Source: Boudabousia tangfeifanii (GTDB lineage Bacteria; Actinomycetota; Actinomycetes; Actinomycetales; Actinomycetaceae). Taken from it: a DNA stretch of 64,000 bases. Shown in pieces: positions 18,138 through 25,097 of this stretch. Each line of letters opens with the position of its first letter. The first letter of the stretch is position 1. Where the stretch lies: the NCBI RefSeq assembly GCF_001856685.1, contig NZ_CP017812.1:744001-808000 (forward strand). The letters are read 5' to 3'. The position numbers were made by a program, and so were the translations under genes. The notes under the pieces are model-generated. The model was not told the DNA's origin. It made no database searches and was given only the letters and a program-made list of their open reading frames with translations.

Positions 18138-18152
18138 AAACATTCTGACCAT

Positions 18153-18182
18153 GGTCTAGGTGTGACTTTTCGCACCTAGACC
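18153..18182 (+). terminator. Terminator after the ATP-grasp gene
   Basis: A 12-bp stem (18153-18164 with 18171-18182, one G-T pair) with a six-base loop and moderate T-richness after it. Confidence 0.7.
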
Positions 18183-18201
18183 CATTTGTGTCAGTTTTGA
18201 G

Positions 18202-18230
18202 TTTTGCTTTTCAGTCGAGTTTGATATAGT
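18202..18230 (+). promoter_or_regulatory. Promoter of tRNA-His
   Basis: TATAGT (18225-18230) lies 25 bases upstream of the tRNA, with a weak TTTTGC at 17 bases spacing. The same -10 hexamer precedes tRNA-Gln and tRNA-Pro. Confidence 0.5.
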
Positions 18231-18254
18231 TACTGCTCGTTGCAAAGCAACAAT

Positions 18255-18331
18255 GGTGATCGTAGCTCAGTAGGTAGAGCATCTGGTTGTGGTCCAGAAG
18301 GTCGCGGGTTCAAGCCCCGTCGGTCACCCCA
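18255..18331 (+). tRNA. tRNA-His (GTG)
   Basis: The acceptor stem GTGATCG pairs with CGGTCAC; the extra 5' G (18255) faces C73, the hallmark of tRNA-His. The anticodon is GTG, the T-arm GGGTTCAAGCCCC is intact and CCA is encoded (18329-18331). Confidence 0.95.
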
Positions 18332-18368
18332 TGAAAAAAGCGGATCCGATTGGATCCGCTTTTTTCAT
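18331..18368. terminator. Bidirectional terminator between tRNA-His and orn
   Basis: A perfect 17-bp stem (18331-18347 with 18352-18368) with A-run and T-run flanks serves the tRNA on the plus strand and orn on the minus strand. Confidence 0.9.
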
Positions 18369-18369
18369 A

Positions 18370-18993
18370 TCATGAGAAGATTTCAGTTCGAGCCGCTTTG
18401 GCTGCCTCAGTTAGTTCTTCAGAAGTTGGACCTTCGTCTTTCGGGAAGAGTGCTCTACGATAATAATCTAGTTCCATAATGGAATCTTTAATATCTCCGA
18501 GTGCTCGATGCCCACCAGTCTTATCTGGGGAATGGTAGTAGGCCTTTGGGTACCAACGACGAGCTAATTCTTTGATGGATGAAACATCAATTAGACGATA
18601 GTGTAGAAAATCAATCACTTCAGGTAGATCTCGGGAAAGGAATGCTTTATCCATGCCAACTGAGTTACCGGCAAGTAGTGCTTTTCCTGGTTCTAGATAT
18701 GACTTGAGATAGTCCATTATCTGCCGATTTGCTTCGGCCATTGTGGTGGATGTATTGGCAAGATCAGTGAGCAGGCCAGATACAGTATGCATATTACGCA
18801 CGAAGTCGTTCATTTGTTCCAAAGCTTCATTCGACGGTGGAATCAAGATGTCCAGCCCGTCGTCGACAGGATTTAGATTCTTGTCAGTGATGATCACAGC
18901 AACTTCAATTAATGCATCGTGTTCAAGATCAAGTCCGGTCATCTCACAGTCGATCCAGACCAAAGCGTCGGTCAATTTCTTCTTATTAGTCAT
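18370..18993 (-). CDS. orn: Oligoribonuclease
   Basis: A 207-residue DEDDh 3'-5' exoribonuclease that degrades di- and oligonucleotides left by mRNA decay (and pGpG where c-di-GMP is used). Exo I is WIDCEMTGLD; the C-terminal HRALGDIKDSIMELDYYR supplies the catalytic His and Asp. Length is slightly above the usual 180-200. The ATG has no ribosome-binding site; instead TAAGCT lies exactly six bases upstream, suggesting a leaderless mRNA. Confidence 0.95.
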   Translation of the reverse strand: MTNKKKLTDALVWIDCEMTGLDLEHDALIEVAVIITDKNLNPVDDGLDILIPPSNEALEQMNDFVRNMHTVSGLLTDLANTSTTMAEANRQIMDYLKSYLEPGKALLAGNSVGMDKAFLSRDLPEVIDFLHYRLIDVSSIKELARRWYPKAYYHSPDKTGGHRALGDIKDSIMELDYYRRALFPKDEGPTSEELTEAAKAARTEIFS

Positions 18994-19005
18994 GTTATTA
19001 GCTTA
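18994..19005 (-). promoter_or_regulatory. Leaderless promoter of orn
   Basis: On the minus strand TAAGCT (19005-19000) is followed by six bases and then the orn ATG (18993). This is the same geometry as at 8811 and 17202. Confidence 0.55.
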
Positions 19006-19087
19006 ACGAATTTACTCTCGTTTGCGGGCTTAACGATGTGTGGAGTGATTATTGTGAGAAATCGTTGTATCATAACTGAGTTATAAA

Positions 19088-19163
19088 GCCTCCATAGCTC
19101 AGCGGATAGAGCAGCGGGTTTCTACCCCGCGTGTCGTGGGTTCGAGTCCTACTGGGGGCGCCA
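19088..19163 (+). tRNA. tRNA-Arg (TCT)
   Basis: The acceptor stem GCCTCCA pairs with TGGGGGC (one G-T), the anticodon arm GCGGG/CCCGC encloses TTTCTAC (anticodon TCT), the T-arm GGGTTCGAGTCCT is present and CCA is encoded (19161-19163). Confidence 0.94.
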
Positions 19164-19167
19164 AGAT

Positions 19168-19200
19168 AGGGCTCCAGCGTATGTTTGGAGCCCTGACTTT
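19168..19200 (+). terminator. Terminator after tRNA-Arg
   Basis: AGGGCTCCA/TGGAGCCCT (9 bp, 19168-19176 with 19186-19194) is followed by GACTTTT. Confidence 0.8.
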
Positions 19201-19305
19201 TCCACACTTGTATTTTTCCTCAACCCTTTCTCTGATTGAGTTTTTCGAACTAGAAATCTTGACAGCATTTTCTTGTCCGAATCTTTCTCAAAGTGAGGGG
19301 AAAAA

Positions 19306-21615
19306 ATGCATACAAGAATCAATCGCAAGGCTTTAATAACAGTCTTGTTGACATTTGGTTTAGTCCTTGGCGTTTTCCTATCGACTCCATTGTGGGCATC
19401 GGCGGGTAACACCAAATGGACTAAAGTGGTTGGATCACCTAGCCAATATCTCAATGCTTATGTGGCAGCTGACGGAACAGTTGCGATTTGCTCTGGAGAC
19501 TACCAAGGTGGTTTTAAATATTGGAAGAGTCATAACGGAAAAATCGACTTCCAACAGGTTGTTATTAATGCCGGAAAGACTGCGCCAAGAAATCGGGTTA
19601 CAGATAAAGGAGCTGTACGCCGAACTGCGGTTGTTAAAAGTGATAAGTCTTGGCAACTTTCAACTTTGCTTTTTCGTCAGCAGAGCACTGCAAGAAAAGG
19701 TGGTTTAGCAGCCGAATCATTAGTTTACGCAGCTGCAGATTTATTGACTGCTGGCCATTTTCGCGGGATGGGAAAACCGGTTGACGGCGGAAAACTTTCC
19801 CGAAAAATGCTAGCTGACGCAAATATGTGGTCTGGGCCTTGGAAGGTAAGTGCCTTGCTCAATACTGACCATTTACAAAGTATCACCGGACTTGGAGTTA
19901 AAGGAAGAACCGGTAAATTTTTGCCTGGCTTACCGATCAACCTAACCTTGGAAGGGGCAACTTTTCCCAATGGGAAAACTACGACTCAGTTGGTTTCAAA
20001 GTCAAGCCCTATGAAAGTTCAAATTAATAGTGATCGCGGTTCACTTGTGAAGCTGGCTGTAGAAGTGCGAGAACTTCCTCCTACCACCTTCAGAATTTTG
20101 CAACACCCTCAAGCACAGGACCTGGTTACCGCTGGAATCGGTAAATCGACTATACGCTTCAAAGCTAGCAAGAGAGATCAAAGGAAAGCCTTTGTGCCAA
20201 AGATTAGAACGAAAGCCAGCACCACCAATGACGAGAAACAGTCGGTGGTATTCCATGACGAAGTTCGAGTCACTGTGGCCAGCGGTAACTGGCCACGTGG
20301 ACGAGATGGCAAGTTCTTACCTATAAGACTTGATGGAGCACTCTATCACACAGGACAGTCCCGTCCAGCAACGGCACAAGTCGTACCAGCTAACGCAGAG
20401 GCGGTTTTTGTTACCCATCCAGTCGTTCAGACGAAAGATGGGCGAACCGGGATACTGAAGGTCAAGAAATCGCTAAAAGATGCCAATGGTTACTACACCT
20501 GGGTTTGGGCAATCAGACCAGAACACCAAAATCAAGGCGATGCCCAAAATGCAATTCGACTTGAGGTTAGAGAGAACCTTGGAGAACCAACACAAACAGT
20601 ATTTGTTGAACAAAAACATCGGAAGCCGGCGCCTAAGGTGAAGGTGGTTCCTAAGCCGGCGCCTAAGGTGAAGGTGGTTCCTAAGCCGGCGCCTAAGGTG
20701 AAGGTGGTTCCTAAGCCGGCGCCTAAGGTGAAGGTGGTTCCTAAGCCGGCGCCTAAGGTGAAGGTGGTTCCTAAGCCGGCGCCTAAGGTGAAGGTGGTTC
20801 CTAAGCCGGCGCCTAAGGTGAAGGTGGTTCCTAAGCCGGCGCCTAAGGTGAAGGTGGTTCCTAAGCCGGCGCCTAAGGTGAAGGTGGTTCCTAAGCCGGC
20901 GCCTAAGGTGAAGGTGGTTCCTAAGCCGGCGCCTAAGGTGAAGGTGGTTCCTAAGCCGGCGCCTAAGGTGAAGGTGGTTCCTAAGCCGGTACCTAAGGTG
21001 AAGGTGGTTCCTAAGCCGGCGCCTAAGGTGAAGGTGGTTCCTAAGCCGGTACCTAAGGTGAAGGTGGTTCCTAAGCCGGCGCCTAAGGTGAAGGTGGTTC
21101 CTAAGCCGGTACCTAAGGTGAAGGTGGTTCCTAAGTCTGAAACAGTCGAGTTGGTTACCGGAACACCAGAGCATAGTGTGAGGTGCGAAGATAATACACC
21201 TGAGAATGGGACGATTGAGCAGATCCCGGCTAAATCGCAGAAAAAGTCTAAGAAGCAGCGACCTCCTCGAGCTGTAAAGACAGTTGAAACGCCACCGAAC
21301 CCTAAGCTTTCTGAAGTTGTGTCGGCGCAGTCTATTGAGCCACAAAATAGCACTGTCGAAAAGCAACAAACTGTTTTTACTCCAGAAAAAGCAAATGAGG
21401 AGCCTGATTCTTCTAGTGCTCTATCACGTGAAGTTAAAACGGAAAAGGTATCCGAACCCAAAACTAATCCGGATCAGAAAAATGCAACCCTTTCTCAGCC
21501 ACAACTTGCTAATACCGGTTCTAGTCCTTTGGGCTATGCAGCACTATCGCTTTCTTTGGCAGCTTTGGGAGCATTGACTTTGGCTGCAGCCGGAAGCAAA
21601 AAGAAAACTAAGTGA
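19306..21615 (+). CDS. Sortase-anchored surface protein with Pro/Lys/Val decapeptide repeats
   Basis: A 769-residue secreted protein. It has a signal peptide (basic MHTRINRK, hydrophobic core, likely cleavage after ASA near residue 33), an N-terminal region of about 400 residues I cannot assign, seventeen tandem decapeptides based on PKPAPKVKVV (about 440-609), a Ser/Lys/Glu-rich spacer, and a C-terminal sorting signal: LANTG at 734, a hydrophobic stretch and the basic tail SKKKTK. LAXTG-type signals are typical of class E sortase substrates in Actinomycetota. The segment VTVASGNWPRGRDGKFLP...GYYTWVWAI resembles modules I recall from actinomycete adhesins. The repeat should form an extended, positively charged stalk through the wall. 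GTGAGGGG precedes the ATG. Confidence 0.85.
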   Translation: MHTRINRKALITVLLTFGLVLGVFLSTPLWASAGNTKWTKVVGSPSQYLNAYVAADGTVAICSGDYQGGFKYWKSHNGKIDFQQVVINAGKTAPRNRVTDKGAVRRTAVVKSDKSWQLSTLLFRQQSTARKGGLAAESLVYAAADLLTAGHFRGMGKPVDGGKLSRKMLADANMWSGPWKVSALLNTDHLQSITGLGVKGRTGKFLPGLPINLTLEGATFPNGKTTTQLVSKSSPMKVQINSDRGSLVKLAVEVRELPPTTFRILQHPQAQDLVTAGIGKSTIRFKASKRDQRKAFVPKIRTKASTTNDEKQSVVFHDEVRVTVASGNWPRGRDGKFLPIRLDGALYHTGQSRPATAQVVPANAEAVFVTHPVVQTKDGRTGILKVKKSLKDANGYYTWVWAIRPEHQNQGDAQNAIRLEVRENLGEPTQTVFVEQKHRKPAPKVKVVPKPAPKVKVVPKPAPKVKVVPKPAPKVKVVPKPAPKVKVVPKPAPKVKVVPKPAPKVKVVPKPAPKVKVVPKPAPKVKVVPKPAPKVKVVPKPAPKVKVVPKPAPKVKVVPKPVPKVKVVPKPAPKVKVVPKPVPKVKVVPKPAPKVKVVPKPVPKVKVVPKSETVELVTGTPEHSVRCEDNTPENGTIEQIPAKSQKKSKKQRPPRAVKTVETPPNPKLSEVVSAQSIEPQNSTVEKQQTVFTPEKANEEPDSSSALSREVKTEKVSEPKTNPDQKNATLSQPQLANTGSSPLGYAALSLSLAALGALTLAAAGSKKKTK
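20623..21132 (+). repeat. Seventeen tandem 30-bp repeats (VNTR) in the surface-protein gene
   Basis: Exactly 17 units of 30 bp run from 20623 to 21132 without gaps. The only variation seen is GCG to GTA (Ala to Val) in units 13, 15 and 17, which alternate with unchanged units 14 and 16. This gives a 60-bp higher-order period at the 3' end. Identity at synonymous positions shows recent expansion or homogenisation. The unit is a multiple of three, so copy changes keep the frame. Confidence 0.97.
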
Positions 21616-21626
21616 AAGGAAATGAA

Positions 21627-22172
21627 ATGACTAGTATGACTACCTTTGTACGTGGGCATTTGGGCAGTTCTCCAGAAATGTTTAGCGTAAAAGAAGAAGG
21701 GCGGAGCCCAGGGGTAAGATTTCGGCTTGCAGTAACTGAAAGCTATCGAGATGCGCAAGGTGAATGGAAACAACGTGAAACCCAATGGATGACAGTGAAG
21801 GCTTGGGGGAGTCTAGCGCAGAACGTTTTTGCTTCTTTGAAAAAAGGAGACCCGGTTGTAGTTATGGGTCGGTCTGCTTTGGAAAGCTGGACAAACTCCG
21901 ATGGACAAGAGCGTTCGGCGCTGGTTGTCACAGCTTCAAGCGCTGGATTAGACTTGGCAAGATGTACGGCTTTGAAGACTGCTTCTATCCAAGAACTGAC
22001 GCGTGCCCAAGCTGAAAAACTAGGTGAGATTAATTCGAGTCCCTTTAATTCATCGAACTATGAGGGAAATATTAGTATCGAGGATCCACAGGGAGCCTTA
22101 AATTCTGATAAACAGGAGGAAAAAGGCAGTCTAGAGGAGCCATCACTAAATGGGGATGAGGCTCCCTTCTAA
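21627..22172 (+). CDS. ssb: Single-stranded DNA-binding protein (Ssb-like)
   Basis: A protein of about 181 residues with an N-terminal OB-fold (about 1-115; VRGHLGSSPE, VRFRLAVTESYRD, QWMTVKAWGSLAQNVFASLKKGDPVVVMGR) and a disordered acidic C-terminal part ending DEAPF, close to the DD(I/E)PF tip that recruits repair and replication partners. It is not next to rpsF, where the housekeeping actinobacterial ssb normally lies, so it may be a second paralogue. ATG 21627 has GAAAGGA six bases upstream. The surface-protein stop is 11 bases away, so the two genes look cotranscribed although no functional link is obvious. Confidence 0.85.
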   Translation: MTSMTTFVRGHLGSSPEMFSVKEEGRSPGVRFRLAVTESYRDAQGEWKQRETQWMTVKAWGSLAQNVFASLKKGDPVVVMGRSALESWTNSDGQERSALVVTASSAGLDLARCTALKTASIQELTRAQAEKLGEINSSPFNSSNYEGNISIEDPQGALNSDKQEEKGSLEEPSLNGDEAPF

Positions 22173-22174
22173 GG

Positions 22175-22219
22175 TTATGTTGGGTTGGAGAACTGAAAAC
22201 AGTCTCCAACCCAACATAA
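22175..22219 (+). terminator. Terminator after ssb
   Basis: A perfect 17-bp stem (22175-22191 with 22203-22219) with an 11-base loop directly after the stop codon. Confidence 0.8.
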
Positions 22220-22302
22220 TGATTCTACTAAGTGGGTCGCCATAAGAGATAAAAAGGCACTAGAATATAAGAGAATTTGCCCGCTAAATATTTTGGAGAA
22301 TC

Positions 22303-23985
22303 GTGGCTGAGTACATCTATTCAATGGTCCGTGCCCGCAAGGCACATGGCGACAAGGTCATTCTTGATGACGTTACCATGGCATTCTTGCCTGGTGCTAA
22401 GATCGGCATGGTTGGCCCCAACGGTGCCGGTAAATCGTCAATCCTAAAGATCATGGCTGGTTTAGACCAGCCTTCAAACGGTGAAGCACGACTAACCCCT
22501 GGCTATTCGGTCGGAATTCTCATGCAGGAACCTCCTTTGAACGAGGAAAAGACTGTTCTTGGGAATGTTGAAGAGGGCGTAGCAGAACTTAAACAAAAGC
22601 TAGATCGTTATAACGAAATCTCGGCTTTGATGTGCGAACCTGATGCGGATTTTGACGCGCTGATGGCTGAAATGGGAACCTTGCAAGACGAGATCGAAGC
22701 TGCAAATGGTTGGGAGCTTGAATCGCGTCTTGAACAAGCAATGGATGCGCTACGTTGCCCTCCGCCGGACGCAGATGTAAAAGTACTTTCCGGCGGTGAA
22801 CGGCGCCGTGTTGCGCTCTGTAAGCTCCTTTTGGAACAGCCCGATTTGTTGTTGCTAGACGAACCGACAAACCATCTGGATGCAGAATCCGTACTTTGGC
22901 TAGAACAGCACCTCGAGAGCTATCCAGGCGCTGTCATCGCGGTAACCCACGACCGCTACTTCTTGGACCACGTCGCTGAATGGATTGCTGAAGTTGACCG
23001 TGGACGTCTTTACCCATATGAGGGCAACTATTCTACCTACCTAGAGAAAAAAGAAGCTCGTTTACAGGTACAAGGTAAGAAGGACGCTAAACTTGCTAAG
23101 CGCCTGAAGGAAGAACTCGAGTGGGTTCGATCAAATGCAAAGGGTCGTCAGGCAAAGAGTAAGGCTCGTCTGGCTCGATACGAGGAAATGGCTGCCGAGG
23201 CTGAGCGGACACGTAAACTTGACTTTGAAGAAATCCAGATTCCACCCGGTCCGCGTCTAGGAACGGTAGTCCTGGAAGCAAAGAATCTTCGAAAGGGATT
23301 TGGCGACAGAGTACTCATCGAAGACCTCACCTTCTCTCTTCCCCGAAACGGTATCGTGGGTATTATCGGCCCTAATGGTGTTGGTAAGACTACCTTGTTT
23401 AAGACTCTAGTTGGTTTAGAACCTCTTGATGACGGTGAGCTAACGATTGGCGATACGGTCAAGATTTCATATGTTGACCAAACTCGTGCTGGCATTGATC
23501 CAGAAAAGAATGTTTGGGAAGTTGTTTCTGACGGTCTAGACTTCATTAAAGTAGGTAATGTCGAAATGCCTTCGCGTGCCTACGTTTCTGCCTTTGGTTT
23601 TAAAGGTCCTGACCAGCAAAAGCCGGCAGGTGTTCTATCAGGCGGTGAACGAAACCGACTAAACCTAGCGTTAACCCTAAAGCAGGGGGGTAACCTCTTG
23701 CTACTTGACGAACCTACCAACGACCTCGACGTGGAAACTTTAGGTTCACTTGAAAACGCGTTGCTTGATTTCCCTGGTTGTGCTGTGGTTATTACACACG
23801 ATCGCTGGTTCCTAGATCGCGTTGCTACCCATATTCTGGCCTACGAAGGTACCGATGAAAATCCGGCAGCTTGGCACTGGTTCGAAGGTAACTTCGAAGC
23901 CTATGAGAAGAATAAGGTCGAACGACTAGGAGTTGAAGCGGCTCGTCCACATCGAGTAACTCACCGTAAGTTGACCCGAGACTAG
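22303..23985 (+). CDS. ettA: Energy-dependent translational throttle ABC-F protein
   Basis: A 560-residue soluble ABC-F ATPase with two nucleotide-binding domains and no membrane segments. Walker A motifs are GPNGAGKSS (about 38-46) and GPNGVGKTT (second domain). Signatures are LSGGERRRVALCKLLLEQPDLLLLDEPTNHLD and LSGGERNRLNLALTLKQGGNLLLLDEPTNDLD. The linker between the domains (about 250-300) is the tRNA/ribosome-interacting element. EttA-like proteins bind the ribosomal E site and tune initiation to the ADP/ATP ratio. The GTG start has GGAG six bases upstream. Confidence 0.93.
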   Translation: MAEYIYSMVRARKAHGDKVILDDVTMAFLPGAKIGMVGPNGAGKSSILKIMAGLDQPSNGEARLTPGYSVGILMQEPPLNEEKTVLGNVEEGVAELKQKLDRYNEISALMCEPDADFDALMAEMGTLQDEIEAANGWELESRLEQAMDALRCPPPDADVKVLSGGERRRVALCKLLLEQPDLLLLDEPTNHLDAESVLWLEQHLESYPGAVIAVTHDRYFLDHVAEWIAEVDRGRLYPYEGNYSTYLEKKEARLQVQGKKDAKLAKRLKEELEWVRSNAKGRQAKSKARLARYEEMAAEAERTRKLDFEEIQIPPGPRLGTVVLEAKNLRKGFGDRVLIEDLTFSLPRNGIVGIIGPNGVGKTTLFKTLVGLEPLDDGELTIGDTVKISYVDQTRAGIDPEKNVWEVVSDGLDFIKVGNVEMPSRAYVSAFGFKGPDQQKPAGVLSGGERNRLNLALTLKQGGNLLLLDEPTNDLDVETLGSLENALLDFPGCAVVITHDRWFLDRVATHILAYEGTDENPAAWHWFEGNFEAYEKNKVERLGVEAARPHRVTHRKLTRD

Positions 23986-23991
23986 ATCAAT

Positions 23992-24032
23992 ATATTTGGG
24001 GGGAAAGCGAGATTTGCTTTCCCCCCAAATAT
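23992..24032. terminator. Bidirectional terminator between ettA and tesB
   Basis: A perfect 17-bp stem (23992-24008 with 24016-24032) with a seven-base loop between convergent genes. Confidence 0.85.
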
Positions 24033-25001
24033 TTATTGTTTTAAACCTCTGCCATCAAATGCCCAGCGACCGGCATCTTCTGTGGCTAAACGAATCATAG
24101 CTTCTTGCGTCATTGAGCTTACGAGATTACCTGTTTGGTCATAGACCTTTGCCTCGGAAATACCTCTAGCGCCTCCCGCAAAGGGTGAGTTACCAACAAA
24201 TAAATGCCACTCATTAATATTGATACTGCGATGGAACCACATTGCGTGGTCTAAGGAAGCTAGGGCTAATCCATCGGACATCCAACAGAGCCCAGATCTT
24301 CTTAGTAGTGGTTCCATCATCAATTGGTCAATCACGTATGCTAATAATGCTTTATGTATTATCTGTTGGCTCTCAATAGGTATTTCAATCCTAGGTTTAA
24401 ACCAAACCAAATGGGGTGCATGAGGATCACGTGCAGATTTTGTGTAGACATGTCCGTTCGCATGTCTGATATCAAAAACACTTGTTCTACCTAAAAATTT
24501 TCCTACAGGATTATCTACCAATCTAAAAACATCGAGATTTGAAGACAAGCTTTCTGGAGCGAGCACTTCGGGACTCGAACTAGTATGAGATGGTCCTTCC
24601 TGTGGGCGCTGGAATGAGGCGTTTTGAGTCATTAATTGCCGGTCATCCTGACTAGCAATAGCCATTCTCGTGATGAATGAACGACCTGTGCGAAGTTCAT
24701 TAATCTTAAAATCAACCGGCTTGCTCGGATCGCCTGCCCGCATAAATGTCGTGTGGATTGAATGTAAATGATCTTGGACTTCTGGATCCACGGTATGCGC
24801 CGCAGCCACAATCCCTTGAGACAATAACTGTCCTCCGTAGATATGAGCAAAGAGCTGGGGCAAGCTCTCTCCTTTGTATGAGAGAGGGGAAAACTTGGTC
24901 AGGTTAATGGCCCGCAAAACTCCAGATAATGGTTCTTGATCAGTTTGCGGTACTTTAAGGACATGCTCAGAAGTATTCACATCGACCATATTACCGGTCA
25001 T
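24033..25001 (-). CDS. tesB: Acyl-CoA thioesterase II
   Basis: A protein of about 322 residues with the double hot-dog fold of TesB, which hydrolyses acyl-CoA to free fatty acid and CoA. Signatures are HIYGGQLLSQGIVAA in the first half, SLDHAMWFHR (catalytic Asp) and SMTQEAMIR (catalytic Gln) in the second. The start is uncertain: a TTG (25019), ATG (25001) and ATG (24989) are all in frame and none has a strong ribosome-binding site. It is divergent from malQ. Confidence 0.88.
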   Translation of the reverse strand: MTGNMVDVNTSEHVLKVPQTDQEPLSGVLRAINLTKFSPLSYKGESLPQLFAHIYGGQLLSQGIVAAAHTVDPEVQDHLHSIHTTFMRAGDPSKPVDFKINELRTGRSFITRMAIASQDDRQLMTQNASFQRPQEGPSHTSSSPEVLAPESLSSNLDVFRLVDNPVGKFLGRTSVFDIRHANGHVYTKSARDPHAPHLVWFKPRIEIPIESQQIIHKALLAYVIDQLMMEPLLRRSGLCWMSDGLALASLDHAMWFHRSININEWHLFVGNSPFAGGARGISEAKVYDQTGNLVSSMTQEAMIRLATEDAGRWAFDGRGLKQ

Positions 25002-25097
25002 TTCAAATCTTGTGAGCAATAATTAAGCCAACTCACTGAGCCGTACCATGCCAGACAAGTATAATAAAGGGCGAAGCCTAAACGGTAAGGAGAAGTA

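Noticed and set aside
18152..18184. GGTCTAGGTG motif resembling a second DasR site
   Set aside because: It is one arm of a 12-bp terminator stem after the ATP-grasp gene, and only half the operator matches.
20623..21132. Regularly spaced 30-bp repeats, as in a CRISPR array
   Set aside because: The copies are directly adjacent with no spacers, and they code for a decapeptide within a gene; no cas genes are nearby.
20473..21461. Two long minus-strand reading frames (about 300 residues each) across the surface-protein gene
   Set aside because: They exist because the 30-bp repeat has no stop in any frame; they consist of monotonous repeats, lack ribosome-binding sites and lie wholly antisense to a clear secreted protein.
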